64,000 nucleotides of DNA from Burkholderiaceae bacterium (GCA_031291325.1 JARLJG010000058.1:1-64000); one strand, 5' to 3'. Shown: positions 16,959 through 26,290, counted from the first letter of the stretch. The notes: generated from the letters alone by a model not told the origin. A program made the numbers and translations.

Positions 16959-18038
16959 TTAGCGCGGCATATCGGCTACTTTAATCCTTAATTTGCGCTC
17001 TTTGCCGTCGCGGCTGACGGTCAATTCGGCGACGTTGCCGATGCCGACGCGATCCAGCTCGGCGACGAAAGTGGCCAGCGTATCGATGCGCCGGCCATTG
17101 ACGCCGACGATCACATCGCCGACTTCGCCGGTGCGCTTGTCGAGCGCCTTGAGACCCTCTTGATCGGCGGGTGAGCCGCGATTGACATCCTGCACCACCA
17201 CGCCCGAAATGCCGGCGCGCGCGACCAGCAAAGGATTGGCCGGCACTATGCCGATGCCGGGGCGCGGCGCCCGCCCGGTCGCAATCAACCTGGGCACCAC
17301 GCGGTTGACCATGTCGGCAGGAATGGCAAAGCCGACGCCTGCGGAATTGCCGGACTCGGAGCGAATCGCCGAATTGACGCCGATCAGCCGGCCGGCGCTA
17401 TCGAGCAAGGGCCCGCCCGAATTGCCCGGATTGATCGCCGCATCGGTCTGGATGACGCCTTCGATTTCAGCAAAATCGGAAGTCGGCAAACTGCGATCCA
17501 AGGCGCTGACGATGCCGGTCGTCAGCGTGCGCGACAAACCGAACGGATTGCCGATCGCATACACCGATTGCCCGATTTTCAAATCATGCGACGAACCCAG
17601 CGGAATCGGCCGCAAATCCTTCGGCACTTCCTTCAATTGAACCACCGCCAGATCGTATTCGGGCGCGATGCCGACCACGCGTGCGGCGATCGGTTTGCCG
17701 GAATCCAATTGCACCTGCACGCTGCTGGCGTTCTCGACCACATGATAATTGGTCACGACGTGGCCGGCAGTATCCCAGACGAAGCCGCTGCCCGCTCCTT
17801 TGGCGGTGCCCACCTCGAAGAAACTGATGCGTTGCTGGCGTTCGATGTAAATATATGCGACCGAAGGTGCGGTGTTTTCAAACAAGGTCACGACATTGGA
17901 CTCGTTGCCGGTCAGCGGCGGCCTTGCCGCCACGCTGCGCGGCACCGCCGCTTCGCGCGCCGCAGGCGCCGCCGACAAGAACATGCCGGCGGCAATACCG
18001 GCAGACACCAAACAAAGAAAAAGATTGCCAATCTTCAT
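16959..18038 (-). CDS. HtrA/DegP-like periplasmic serine protease with one PDZ domain
   Basis: 359 aa, shorter than DegP (two PDZ domains) and close to DegS in length. A signal sequence or anchor lies at 1-24 (LFLCLVSAGIAAGMFLSAAPAA). The trypsin-like domain carries the triad H99 (TNYHVV), D129 (PEYDLAVV) and S207 (NPGNSGGP). One PDZ domain follows (GISGVVVQDVNRGSPADQEGL, then VGVNGRRIDTLATFVAELD). Role: envelope protein quality control or regulated proteolysis. Convergent with the T6SS control module and probably transcribed alone. Whether it stays anchored (DegS-like) or is released is unclear from the signal sequence. Confidence 0.92.
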   Translation of the reverse strand: MKIGNLFLCLVSAGIAAGMFLSAAPAAREAAVPRSVAARPPLTGNESNVVTLFENTAPSVAYIYIERQQRISFFEVGTAKGAGSGFVWDTAGHVVTNYHVVENASSVQVQLDSGKPIAARVVGIAPEYDLAVVQLKEVPKDLRPIPLGSSHDLKIGQSVYAIGNPFGLSRTLTTGIVSALDRSLPTSDFAEIEGVIQTDAAINPGNSGGPLLDSAGRLIGVNSAIRSESGNSAGVGFAIPADMVNRVVPRLIATGRAPRPGIGIVPANPLLVARAGISGVVVQDVNRGSPADQEGLKALDKRTGEVGDVIVGVNGRRIDTLATFVAELDRVGIGNVAELTVSRDGKERKLRIKVADMPR

Positions 18039-18201
18039 GTTATGTTTCGATAAATGACTTGATGAACGATTTGATAAATGCCTGCACGGAAAACAATTAC
18101 CATTAGAACAACCAAAGGCACATTTCCCGGCTATTAAGATAGTATTTTAGGCTCGTATTTCAAGGGGGTTACGATAAACCGCTGGGCAATTCCCTCATCG
18201 C

Positions 18202-18975
18202 TCAATAGCGCATTTGCAAACCGACGTAGCTCAATAGGGTATTCGTTTGGCTCAAGGTATTGTGCAGATCGCGTCCTGCCGAAAGCAGCAGCGTGTAGTT
18301 CTCCGACAAGTCCAGGCGCGCGCCGAAATTGAGGATCAATTCATCCTGCGATTGATGCACGGCGACTTCGTCATGCAGTTCCGCCATCACTTCCAATCCC
18401 TTGCGCACTTCATGGGTCAGCACAAAACCGGCGATCCAGCTATCGGCCTGCCGCGTGGGACGAAACCAGCGTCCGACGTCAAAGTTGATATCGAATCCCT
18501 CGAAACCGTGCACGAATTCCAGCGGCAACAAATAGCTCGTGCCATGATCGGCCAGACCGTTGCGCGGAGCGTTGGAACCCGGGAAATCGAACTCCACCTG
18601 CGGGTAAGTGGAAATTTGCCAGCCGTTGTCGCCTTCATCGTAAAAACGCCATTTGACGCCGGCCAAGCCATCGCCGGCATCGCTATGGTAGACGCCATCA
18701 GCCTGATCCCGAACCAGGAAAGGCATTTCAAATTTGAGTTGCAGACGGTCGCCCACGCCGTAATTGGCGTCGACCAACGGCAATTGGTAAGTGGTGGCCC
18801 CCGCCGCATGGTTGGTCAAGGCCGCGACATTGATTTCCCAGTGGCCGTCGCCGGGCGTGCCGGGATCGTCGGTAATCATCGGCGGGCCGCCGCTGGCCCA
18901 GCATGGCGCCGTCTGAAAAGCAACAACAAGCAACAACAATTGCATCAATCGTGACGGCTTTCCCCGCTTACCCAT
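18202..18975 (-). CDS. Outer-membrane beta-barrel protein (Phenol_MetA_deg/transporter-like), hypothetical
   Basis: 257 aa with a signal peptide (about 1-29, LLLLVVAFQTAPCWA). The mature part is a series of amphipathic strands (QLPLVDANYGVGDRLQLKFEMPF ... SYVGLQMRY) and ends in an aromatic C-terminal residue, as in outer-membrane barrels. The pattern MITDDPGTPGDGHWEINV is typical of proteins grouped with the phenol-degradation MetA-pathway barrel family, whose members often have no proven substrate. It starts 28 bp after the S9 peptidase stop, so the two are probably co-transcribed. Substrate unknown. Confidence 0.7.
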   Translation of the reverse strand: MGKRGKPSRLMQLLLLVVAFQTAPCWASGGPPMITDDPGTPGDGHWEINVAALTNHAAGATTYQLPLVDANYGVGDRLQLKFEMPFLVRDQADGVYHSDAGDGLAGVKWRFYDEGDNGWQISTYPQVEFDFPGSNAPRNGLADHGTSYLLPLEFVHGFEGFDINFDVGRWFRPTRQADSWIAGFVLTHEVRKGLEVMAELHDEVAVHQSQDELILNFGARLDLSENYTLLLSAGRDLHNTLSQTNTLLSYVGLQMRY

Positions 18976-19003
18976 GCGACCCGACCCTTTCGTATCGTTT
19001 AGA

Positions 19004-21058
19004 CTATTGTTTCAAATGCTGATCCAGCCAGTCCAGCACGGTGTGATGCCACAATACCGAATTCGCCGGCTTCAGCACCCAGTGATTTTCGTCCGGGAAA
19101 ATCAATAACTTGCTTTCGATCCCCTGGCGTTGCAGGGCCGTGAAGGCGCTGAGTCCTTGCGTGGTCGGGATGCGGAAATCCTGTTCGCCCTGCACCACCA
19201 GCATCGGTGTTTTCCAGTTGGTGACGAAATTGGCCGGATTGAATTTTTCATGGTTTTCCGGCGCCTTGTAGTAGGTTCCGCCATTTTCCCATTCGTTGAA
19301 CCAAAGCTCTTCGGTCGAGTAATACATTGCCCGGTTATCGAACACGCCATCGTGGTTGACGATACAGCGGAACCCATCGGACCAGTTGCCCTCGATCCAG
19401 TTCATCATATAACCGCCATACGATGCGCCGAGCGCGCACGCATGCTCGCGATCGAGCCAGGGATATTTGCCGACTGCCGCGGCCAAGCCCTTCTTCAAGT
19501 CTTCCAGCGGCTTGCCGCCCCAATCGCCGCTGATCGAATCGGTAAACGCCTGGCCGTAGCCGGTCGAACCGTGGAAATCGACCATCACCACCGCATATCC
19601 CGCACCGGCATAGAATTGCGGATTCCACCGATAACCCCACTCGTTGCCGAAACTGCCTTGCGGGCCGCCGTGCACCAGAAAGGCAATCGGGTACTTCGCG
19701 CCGGCTTTTGCATTCCAGGGCTTGACGACGTAACCGTAGACGGTATCGCCGTTGGCGCCGGGGAAGGAAAACTGCTCATATTCGCCAAAGCGCACGTCGG
19801 CCAGCGCGGCCGCGTTTTGATGGGTCAACTGCGTCATCGGCGTGCTTCCGCCATTCAATTTAAACAATTGCACGCCGGAAGCCAGATCGTTGCGCGCCAC
19901 CACGACCGTATCGCGGCGCACGTCGAAACCGGTCACCCAGCCGGCGCCGGTCAATGGGCTGACCTTGCCGCTGCCGACGTCAATCGAAAACAAGCGATGC
20001 TGGCCGACGTCATCGGCGCCCGCATACACGGACTTGCCGTCCGGCGCCCAGGCGTACTCGGCAATCGAGCGGTCCCAGTTGTCGGCCACGGTGCGGGTTT
20101 TGCCGCTGGCAACATCCATCAGGACCAGGCGCAAGCGATCCGCTTCAAAGCCCGGTTTCATCATCGCCAGGAAAGAAAGCGTGCGACCGTCGGGCGAAAA
20201 AGCCGGCTTGGCGTCGGTCGCGTGGTTCTCCTCGGTCAGGTTGCGCGGCTTTTGCCCGCCATCCGCTGGGACTTCGAAAATATCGAAATTGGTCGACCAC
20301 GCCTCGCTATGCCCTGCCACCTTGAGCGAAAAAACGACGTTTTTGCCGTCCGGGCTGAATTGATAGTCGTCGCGGTCGCCGAAGGGCTTGGACGGCACGT
20401 CGCCGTCGAGCGAACCCGACAAGCTGACCGGCGCTCCCAGCAGATGCCCGCCGGCATCCAATGCGCCGGAAAACAATACCGTATTACGCCCGTCGGCCCA
20501 GGTATCCCAGTGGCGGACAAACAACTTGTCGTATACCCGTCCGGCGGACTGGGTCTTCGATTTCTCGTCGATGCGCTTCCTGGTGCAAGCCAGATCGGGG
20601 CAATCGCGGAACACGTCCATGCTCAGCGCGATGCGCTCGCCGCTTGGCGACAAGCGGAAACTGCCGACATCGAGCGGCAGGTCGGTGACCATGCCGGCCT
20701 CGCCGCCCGCCAGCGGCAAGCGCCAGACTTGCGAGCTGCCGGAACGCCCGGACAGGAAAAAAACGGCATCGCCGGAAGGCGACCATTCAGGATCCGAGCT
20801 ATTCGCATCGCTGTGGGTCAGGCGCTGCGGCTGCGCATGCGGAGCGCGCAGATCCAGCATCCACAGTTCGGTATGTCCGCGATTCTTGTCGAGGTCGGTG
20901 GCGCGCACCGTATACACTACCCGGCTGGCATCCGGCGCCAACACCGGATTGCCGATGCGCTCCATCGCGACCATGTCCTCGACCGTAAAACCGCGCGGCT
21001 CGGCCAGCGCATTCGTGGCAGCCAGTACGGCGCCCAATAGCAACAAACGTAACTTCAT
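19004..21058 (-). CDS. S9-family (prolyl oligopeptidase/acylaminoacyl-type) secreted peptidase
   Basis: 684 aa. Signal peptide 1-19 (LRLLLLGAVLAATNALA). Residues 25-400 form a beta-propeller with DPP-like blade repeats (LTHSDANSSDPEWSPSGDAVFFLS and similar). The C-terminal alpha/beta hydrolase domain has the nucleophile elbow GASYGGYM (near residue 546), the acid in GEQDFRIP (near 625) and the His in DENHWVL (near 656). It hydrolyses short peptides, probably in the periplasm. It is the first gene of a two-gene leftward unit with the barrel protein. It is not obviously linked to T6SS function. Confidence 0.93.
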   Translation of the reverse strand: MKLRLLLLGAVLAATNALAEPRGFTVEDMVAMERIGNPVLAPDASRVVYTVRATDLDKNRGHTELWMLDLRAPHAQPQRLTHSDANSSDPEWSPSGDAVFFLSGRSGSSQVWRLPLAGGEAGMVTDLPLDVGSFRLSPSGERIALSMDVFRDCPDLACTRKRIDEKSKTQSAGRVYDKLFVRHWDTWADGRNTVLFSGALDAGGHLLGAPVSLSGSLDGDVPSKPFGDRDDYQFSPDGKNVVFSLKVAGHSEAWSTNFDIFEVPADGGQKPRNLTEENHATDAKPAFSPDGRTLSFLAMMKPGFEADRLRLVLMDVASGKTRTVADNWDRSIAEYAWAPDGKSVYAGADDVGQHRLFSIDVGSGKVSPLTGAGWVTGFDVRRDTVVVARNDLASGVQLFKLNGGSTPMTQLTHQNAAALADVRFGEYEQFSFPGANGDTVYGYVVKPWNAKAGAKYPIAFLVHGGPQGSFGNEWGYRWNPQFYAGAGYAVVMVDFHGSTGYGQAFTDSISGDWGGKPLEDLKKGLAAAVGKYPWLDREHACALGASYGGYMMNWIEGNWSDGFRCIVNHDGVFDNRAMYYSTEELWFNEWENGGTYYKAPENHEKFNPANFVTNWKTPMLVVQGEQDFRIPTTQGLSAFTALQRQGIESKLLIFPDENHWVLKPANSVLWHHTVLDWLDQHLKQ

Positions 21059-21407
21059 CGAACTCCCTCCAATTTTATATACCGGTTTTTTTTGCGTCTG
21101 CGGGATCGCCGCCTACGTGGCTCGCAATGGTACAACACATTGCCCGGCTTGGCCGTGGCGACCCAGTTTGCCGGATACGATGGAATGGAGTTACACTTTT
21201 ATCAGCGTTGCGTTTGCAACACTACTGTCACATCACTACCCACAATTATCATTATCGTAATACAATACATTGTTTCATAATAATTTGCTTACAGGTATTT
21301 TGGCGCAATTGTTGTTGTCCGCTGGTTTGGGAAGGCTCGTTGTTTGAGGCGGTCAGTGCTGGGATACCCAATGGCATTAAAATCATTCCACTCAGAGTAA
21401 TCTAATC
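21059..21407. promoter_or_regulatory. 349-bp divergent intergenic region
   Basis: It separates the leftward S9 peptidase from the rightward small HTH gene and must hold both promoters. The middle (about 21230-21310) is AT-rich. No convincing -35/-10 pair or inverted repeat stood out. Confidence 0.35.
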
Positions 21408-21686
21408 ATGACAAATACAATACACAAAAGTGCCAGTAAAGTGCCACTTAATCAATTTCCTGGCGATCCCAACATCTTGCTTGATGCATTGATCGAAAAG
21501 CTCCATCTCAAGAACGACGCCGCATTGTCGAGGTTGCTGGAAGTCGCGCCGCCTGTGATCAGCAAATTGCGTCACGGCGCCCTTCCCATCGGGCCGACCA
21601 TGTTGATACGCATGCATGAAGTCAGCGAACTTGGAATCCGCGAGATGCGCGCGCTGATGCTCAAGGGCGCGGAACACGCCGATTAA
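21408..21686 (+). CDS. Small Cro/CI-like helix-turn-helix protein
   Basis: 92 aa. Residues about 20-75 look like a lambda-repressor-type helical DNA-binding fold (LLDALIEKLHLKNDAALSRLLEV, then APPVISKLRHGALPIGPTML). A-P-P-V-I-S-K-L-R occupies the recognition-helix position, as in XRE proteins. No second domain. Similar short orphan proteins are common in Burkholderiales. Targets are unknown. The SD is weak (AGAG about 10 bp upstream). Confidence 0.65.
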   Translation: MTNTIHKSASKVPLNQFPGDPNILLDALIEKLHLKNDAALSRLLEVAPPVISKLRHGALPIGPTMLIRMHEVSELGIREMRALMLKGAEHAD

Positions 21687-22164
21687 GCGGCACAAAAGCA
21701 AGACGCCGCGATATTTCCGCGAAAATCACTTTGTAAATAGTGTCCTTTGCGCCAGAAAATGGCGCAAGGGCATAAATCGCCCTCCACACAAGCTCCCCGC
21801 TGCTGACGCGATTGCCATCGCAATCGGTTCCCGGCTAACCTGTGCGCCCCCGCACCGCAACTGCGACTAGCTGCTTCGTCGACCAAGTCACCGCAGACAA
21901 AACTTGGAGGGGTCGATATCGCAGCGTTCACCCGACATTTGCCGGATGTTCCCGCCATTGCGCAACAGATATTCTACGAACGACACTGGCTCACCTGCAT
22001 TGAATCCCACGGTCGGAAATTCAAAACCCAGGCTGCCGAAATAAATGTTGATTGGACAATCATTAAATCCAGTCAACCATCTCAATTCACAATTCGTTAA
22101 TAAAACGTTGTATCCAGCAAGCGCTCAATCAAGAGAGTGCGAACCGTTTCCTTAGGAGAAGATA
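21687..22164. other. 478-bp stretch without a supported gene
   Basis: It contains a hairpin TTGCGCC (21747-21753)/GGCGCAA (21761-21767) with a 7-nt loop, 60 bp after the HTH gene and without a T-tract, so only a weak terminator candidate. Short leftward reading frames in this stretch lack start signals. The end holds the good SD (AGGAGA, 22154-22159) of the next gene. Confidence 0.35.
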
Positions 22165-23475
22165 TTGAAAAGAATTATTATCGGCGCTGCCGTTTTACTC
22201 AGCGGCTGTGTGGTCGAACCAGCCCGTGTCTACGTGCCGCCACCCCGACCAGTTTACGTGCAAGCCCCCGCCCCAGTTGTCTACCAGGCACCCGCACCGC
22301 AGCCGGTAGTCAGCATATATGTTGAACCGCCGCTATTTCAACCGCCTCCCATTCGGGTTGAATGGGCGCCGCCGCCAATGCTGGTGGAGACGCCGCCACC
22401 TCTGCCCTATGAAGGAGCAATCTGGACCGGCGGCTATTGGGTATGGGAAGGCAACTGGGTCTGGGCGCACGGTCGTTGGGCTCCGCCGCCACGCCCTGGA
22501 TATGGATGGGTCAATCCGTATTATGAACATCGCGGCGGCGCCGTCGTGTTCGTCAACGGCTTTTGGGCCGCACCGGGCGTAACCTTCGTTGCTCCATCAT
22601 TGAGCGTCAATATCGCGGTCGGTGTCGTCGCAGCGGGCGTTATCCCTGGGCCGCGACCGATCGGTCCTGAAGGCGTATTCGTGCCGGCGCCCCCAGGTTC
22701 ACACTCCGGCCTGATTGTCCCGGCCCCCATCGGCACCGCGCCGGCAGTCGTGACCAGCGCACCGCCTATCATCCATGAAGGCATGCATATTACGGTCAAC
22801 AACAACGTGCACAATGTCACCAACGTCACCAATATCACGAATGTGACCGTGGTTGCGCCGGCAAGCGCCACCGCCAGCGGCCAAGCCGTCAATAGCTCGG
22901 TGCCTGCACAGCCGCATTTAGCAGCAGCGATGCCGCCCGTGGTCAAGGCACAGGCACCGGAACCGACTTCGAGCAAACCGATACCGGCCTACGTGCCGGG
23001 ACGGCAGCCAGTCGCATTGCCGCCGGCGCAGGTCGTGCATTCGGAAGTGAGCCCGGCGCTGCTGCACCAGCATGAGCAAGCGCATCCTGCGGCACCGGCA
23101 GCGCCGCAAGCGTCGCCGCACGCCGAATCTGCAGCGCAGCATTCTGCCCCAGCCACTTCTCAGGTGCCCGCTCCGGCACATCAAAACGAGCCGAAGCCGA
23201 ACGCAAGCCAGCCGCCAGCAAACATGCAGCAGGAAAAGCGCGATCGGCAAGAAACCCGAGCCCCATCGTCGCCATCGCAGGCTAAACCCGCCCCTGCCGC
23301 GAAACCCGCACCAGCTGAAAAGCCGATGCCAGCGGCAAGACCTGCGCCAGCCGCAAAACCACCCGCACCAGCGCCAAAACCGCCAGTTGCGCCCCCCAAG
23401 CAAAGCAAGCCAGCTGAAAATCAGGGGAAAAAACCGCACGAGGATGGCAAATCGGAGAAGCACGAACACGGTTAA
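22165..23475 (+). CDS. Pro/Ala-rich lipoprotein with WXXGXW (YXWGXW) motifs
   Basis: 436 aa starting at TTG; the AGGAGA ribosome site 5 bp upstream decides this start. A very short lipoprotein signal (KRIIIGAAVLLSGC) has its Cys near residue 15. Residues 20-80 are Pro-rich. The block GGYWVWEGNWVWAHGRW (about 93-109) carries the W-x-x-G-x-W type repeat of a family of envelope lipoproteins of unknown function. A striking Asn-Val-Thr run (HNVTNVTNITNVTVV, about 217-231) is followed by a long Pro/Ala/Lys tail (240-436) rich in PAAKPAP units, likely extended and cationic. Function unknown; cell-wall spanning is possible. Confidence 0.75.
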   Translation: MKRIIIGAAVLLSGCVVEPARVYVPPPRPVYVQAPAPVVYQAPAPQPVVSIYVEPPLFQPPPIRVEWAPPPMLVETPPPLPYEGAIWTGGYWVWEGNWVWAHGRWAPPPRPGYGWVNPYYEHRGGAVVFVNGFWAAPGVTFVAPSLSVNIAVGVVAAGVIPGPRPIGPEGVFVPAPPGSHSGLIVPAPIGTAPAVVTSAPPIIHEGMHITVNNNVHNVTNVTNITNVTVVAPASATASGQAVNSSVPAQPHLAAAMPPVVKAQAPEPTSSKPIPAYVPGRQPVALPPAQVVHSEVSPALLHQHEQAHPAAPAAPQASPHAESAAQHSAPATSQVPAPAHQNEPKPNASQPPANMQQEKRDRQETRAPSSPSQAKPAPAAKPAPAEKPMPAARPAPAAKPPAPAPKPPVAPPKQSKPAENQGKKPHEDGKSEKHEHG

Positions 23476-23536
23476 GCCCGTGCCGCTTCTTCGGTTGACA
23501 TCGCACCGATAGCACCGCGCGTCGCAATTCCTCTAT

Positions 23537-23568
23537 CGCCGCATCTTTGCGATAGTGGGAATGCGGCG
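23537..23568. terminator. Hairpin between convergent genes, candidate terminator
   Basis: CGCCGCAT (23537-23544) pairs perfectly with ATGCGGCG (23561-23568) around a 16-nt loop. It lies between the stops of the lipoprotein gene and the leftward FlxA-like gene. No T-tract, so moderate support. Confidence 0.4.
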
Positions 23569-23598
23569 TGCCGGTGTCGGCGAGGTGGCCGCTCTATC

Positions 23599-24024
23599 TC
23601 AAGCGGTCACGTCGACCGTATTGCCGAGCAAGGAATTGCGCGCCTTTGCTGCGGTCGTCTTTTTTTGTTGCGCCTCGGCGTCGGTCACACTTGAAGTCGC
23701 CTGTGAATTGCTGCCGGTGCTGGTGGCCGAACTGGTCGCCTTTTGCGAATTGGCGTTGCTTACCGCCGATGTCGTCGCCGAAATCGAGCTGGCACTGCTC
23801 AATTGCGAAATCTGTGACTCTATTGACGTGATTTGCGCTTGAAGCAATTGCGTTGCCGTCGAGCTGGTGGAGCTGGATTTTCCAGACTCGTCTTCTTTCA
23901 GTTGCTTTTCATACTTGGCAAGTTTCTTTTCCAAAGCCGCGATTTGGGCCGCGCTGCTGCTACCGCCGCTACTGCTGCTACTGCTGACGCCGGAAACGGC
24001 TGTTACCCCATTTGTCGATACCAT
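23599..24024 (-). CDS. FlxA-like coiled-coil protein at the end of the tssABC unit
   Basis: 141 aa from the ATG at 24024; an AAGGGAGGA ribosome site 7-15 bp upstream supports this start over longer versions. The N-terminus is Ser/Gly-rich (SGVSSSSSSGGSSSAAQ). Two helical, coiled-coil segments follow (IAALEKKLAKYEKQLKEDE and LLQAQITSIESQISQL), then a Ser/Thr/Ala/Gln-rich stretch and a NSLLGNTVDVTA end. The layout resembles the FlxA-like family, which has no established biochemical role. It has the same orientation as tssA-B-C and starts about 220 bp after tssC, the place where hcp lies in many T6SS loci. It has no Hcp features. A secreted or structural helper is a guess. Confidence 0.6.
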   Translation of the reverse strand: MVSTNGVTAVSGVSSSSSSGGSSSAAQIAALEKKLAKYEKQLKEDESGKSSSTSSTATQLLQAQITSIESQISQLSSASSISATTSAVSNANSQKATSSATSTGSNSQATSSVTDAEAQQKKTTAAKARNSLLGNTVDVTA

Positions 24025-24203
24025 TTTGCTATCCTCCCTTGTGACTTCACGACTGTCGTGATGTGTCCTTGCCACTGTTGACGGCAGATTTCGAGCCAAA
24101 ATGAATGCGCAATTGTGTAAAAATCGGTAAAGATGCAGGCGGCGGCAGGCTAGTGTAGTGCTTCGTGTCTGGAGGAAAATCGGGATGGCAGCGCAAAGCA
24201 GCC

Positions 24204-24228
24204 GGCGCTTTGCAAGAATGCAAGCGCC
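24204..24228 (-). terminator. Hairpin after tssC, likely terminator
   Basis: In the tssC direction, GGCGCTTGCA pairs with TGCAAAGCGCC (one bulged base) around a 4-nt TTCT loop, about 18 bp after the tssC stop. There is no long T-tract. It suggests that tssABC ends here and that the coiled-coil gene has its own promoter or depends on read-through. Confidence 0.5.
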
Positions 24229-24246
24229 GACCGTTTGATGCCGAGT

Positions 24247-25743
24247 TTAGGCGCCAGCGCCCTTCACGCTTGGCAGCTTGGAGACCAGGCGCAGGGAAAC
24301 CGTCAAGCCTTCCAACTGGTAGTGCGGACGCAGGAAGAACTTCGACGTGTAATAGCCGGGATTGCCCTCGACTTCCGCGACGATCACTTCGGCCGCAGCC
24401 AAAGGCTTGCGGGCCTTGGTTTCCTGCGACGAATTGCCGGGGTCGCCGTCGACGTAATTCATGATCCAGGTGTTGAGCCAGCGTTCCATGTCGTCGCGTT
24501 CGGCGAACGAACCGATCTTATCGCGCACGATGCATTTCAGGTAGTGCGCAAAGCGGCAGCAAGCGAACAAATATGGCAGGCGCGCCGACAGGTTGGCATT
24601 GGCGGTCGCATCCGGGTCTTGATACTCAGCCGGTTTTTGCAGCGATTGCGCACCGATGAAGGCGGCCAGATCGGAGTTTTTCCGATGCACCAGCGGCATG
24701 AAGCCGTTCTTCGCCAGTTCCGCCTCGCGCCGGTCGCTGATCGCGATTTCGGTCGGGCACTTCATGTCGACACCGCCGTCGTCGGTCGGGAAGCTATGGG
24801 TCGGCAGGTTTTCCACCACGCCGCCGGATTCGACGCCGCGAATCGAGGTGCACCAGCCATACTCCTTGAAGCTGCGATTGATGTTCACCGCCATCGCGTA
24901 GGCCGAATTGGCCCAAGCGTACTTGTCGTGTTTTGCGCCCTCGGTATCTTCCTCGAAGTCGAATTCGTCAACCGGATTGGTGCGCGCGCCGTACGGCATG
25001 CGCGCCAGGAAACGCGGCATGGTCAAGGCCAGGTAGCGCGAATCTTCCGAGTCGCGCAGGCTGCGCCAGGCCGCATACTCCGAATTGAGGAACAGCTTCG
25101 ACAAGTCGCGCGGATTAGCCAATTCCTGCCAGCTATCCATCTGCATCACGGTCGGCGACGCGCCGGAGATGAACGGGCAATGCGCGGCGGCAGAAATCTT
25201 GGCGATTTCGCCCAGCATCTCGACATCGGGCGCGCTATGGTCGAAATGATAGTCGCCGACCAGGCAGCCCATCGGCTCGCCGCCGAATTGACCATACTCT
25301 TCTTCGTAAATGCGTTTGAACAGCGGGCTTTGATCCCAGCCGACGCCCTTGTGGCGCTTCAGGGTCTTGTGCAAATCCTTCTTCGAGATATTCATCACGC
25401 GGATCTTCAACAATTCGTCGGTCTCGGTATTGTTGACCAGGTGATGCAAGCCGCGCCACGCGCCTTCCAGTTGCTGGAACTCGGCATTATGCAAGATCAG
25501 ATTGACTTGCTCGGTCAATTTCTTGTCGATTTCAGCGATGATCGCCTGGATCGTCACGTAGGCATCGCCGGAAATCGACTGCGTGTTTTTCAGCGCCTGC
25601 GCCGCCAGCGTGCGAACCGCATTTTGCACCGCATCGCGCGCCTGGTCGGTCTTCGGCTTGAATTCCTTTTGCAACAGGCTGGCGAACTCGTCCGCTTCGG
25701 CAGTCTGTGCCTGGCCTAGTTTTTCGGCTGATTGGTTTTCCAT
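24247..25743 (-). CDS. tssC: T6SS contractile sheath large subunit TssC (VipB)
   Basis: 498 aa if started at the ATG 25743; an ATG at 25749 is also possible, but its spacing to the GGAG at 25753-25756 would be only 3 bp. It matches the EvpB/VipB family over its full length. Recognisable segments include LEGAWRGLHHLVNNTETDELL, EYGQFGGEPMGCLVGDYHFD, LPRFLARMPYG-type (MPRFLARMPYG) and the C-terminal YYTSKFFLRPHYQLEGL. With TssB it forms the cytoplasmic sheath whose contraction drives the inner tube. It follows tssB by 31 bp. Confidence 0.96.
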   Translation of the reverse strand: MENQSAEKLGQAQTAEADEFASLLQKEFKPKTDQARDAVQNAVRTLAAQALKNTQSISGDAYVTIQAIIAEIDKKLTEQVNLILHNAEFQQLEGAWRGLHHLVNNTETDELLKIRVMNISKKDLHKTLKRHKGVGWDQSPLFKRIYEEEYGQFGGEPMGCLVGDYHFDHSAPDVEMLGEIAKISAAAHCPFISGASPTVMQMDSWQELANPRDLSKLFLNSEYAAWRSLRDSEDSRYLALTMPRFLARMPYGARTNPVDEFDFEEDTEGAKHDKYAWANSAYAMAVNINRSFKEYGWCTSIRGVESGGVVENLPTHSFPTDDGGVDMKCPTEIAISDRREAELAKNGFMPLVHRKNSDLAAFIGAQSLQKPAEYQDPDATANANLSARLPYLFACCRFAHYLKCIVRDKIGSFAERDDMERWLNTWIMNYVDGDPGNSSQETKARKPLAAAEVIVAEVEGNPGYYTSKFFLRPHYQLEGLTVSLRLVSKLPSVKGAGA

Positions 25744-25774
25744 ATTCATATGCTCCGAGATGAAATCGGTTTTC

Positions 25775-26290
25775 TTAGGATTGGTCGGCAGGCTTGTTGG
25801 GAACGGCGGCAAGCGTGTTGAGCAGCGCCGGATCGTTCAACACCTTGGCGATCAATTCTTCGGCGCCGGTTTTCCCGTCCATGTAGGACAGCAAGTTTGA
25901 CAATTGCGTGCGCGATTCCAGCAGTTGATTCAACGCGCCGACCTTCTTGGCGATGTTGGCCGGCGAAAAGTCTTCCATGCTTTCAAACGTGATATCGACA
26001 TTCAAATTGCCTTCGCCGGTCAGTGTGTTGGGCACTTGGAAGGCCACGCGCGGTTTCAACGATTTCATGCGGCTATCGAAATTGTCGATATCGACTTCGA
26101 GGAATTTGCGATCCGCCACGTCCGGCAACGGCTCGATCTGCTTGCCGGCCAGATCGGCCATCACGCCCATCACAAAGGGCAACTGGACCTTCTTTTCGGA
26201 ACCGTAGATCTCGACGTCGTATTCAATCTGGACGCGCGGCGCCCGGTTGCGCGCGATGAATTTTTGGCTGCTGCCGCCTGCTTTTGCCAT
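25775..26290 (-). CDS. tssB: T6SS contractile sheath small subunit TssB (VipA)
   Basis: 171 aa, the usual length. The family signature is clear: SSQKFIARNRAPRVQIEYDV at the N-terminus, KKVQLPFVMGVMADLAG, RKFLEVDIDNFDSRM and a helical C-terminus (LLESRTQLSNLLSYMDGK) that is bound by the ClpV N-domain in other systems. Pairs with TssC in the sheath. Lies 43 bp after tssA. Confidence 0.96.
   Translation of the reverse strand: MAKAGGSSQKFIARNRAPRVQIEYDVEIYGSEKKVQLPFVMGVMADLAGKQIEPLPDVADRKFLEVDIDNFDSRMKSLKPRVAFQVPNTLTGEGNLNVDITFESMEDFSPANIAKKVGALNQLLESRTQLSNLLSYMDGKTGAEELIAKVLNDPALLNTLAAVPNKPADQS

Noticed and set aside
21683-21958. 91-codon leftward frame rich in Cys after the HTH gene
   Set aside because: No ribosome site, irregular composition, and its Cys spacing fits no motif.
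21888-22085. 65-codon leftward frame in the gap before the WXXGXW lipoprotein
   Set aside because: It starts with TTG without a ribosome site and matches nothing I recognise. It could be a decayed fragment but cannot be supported.
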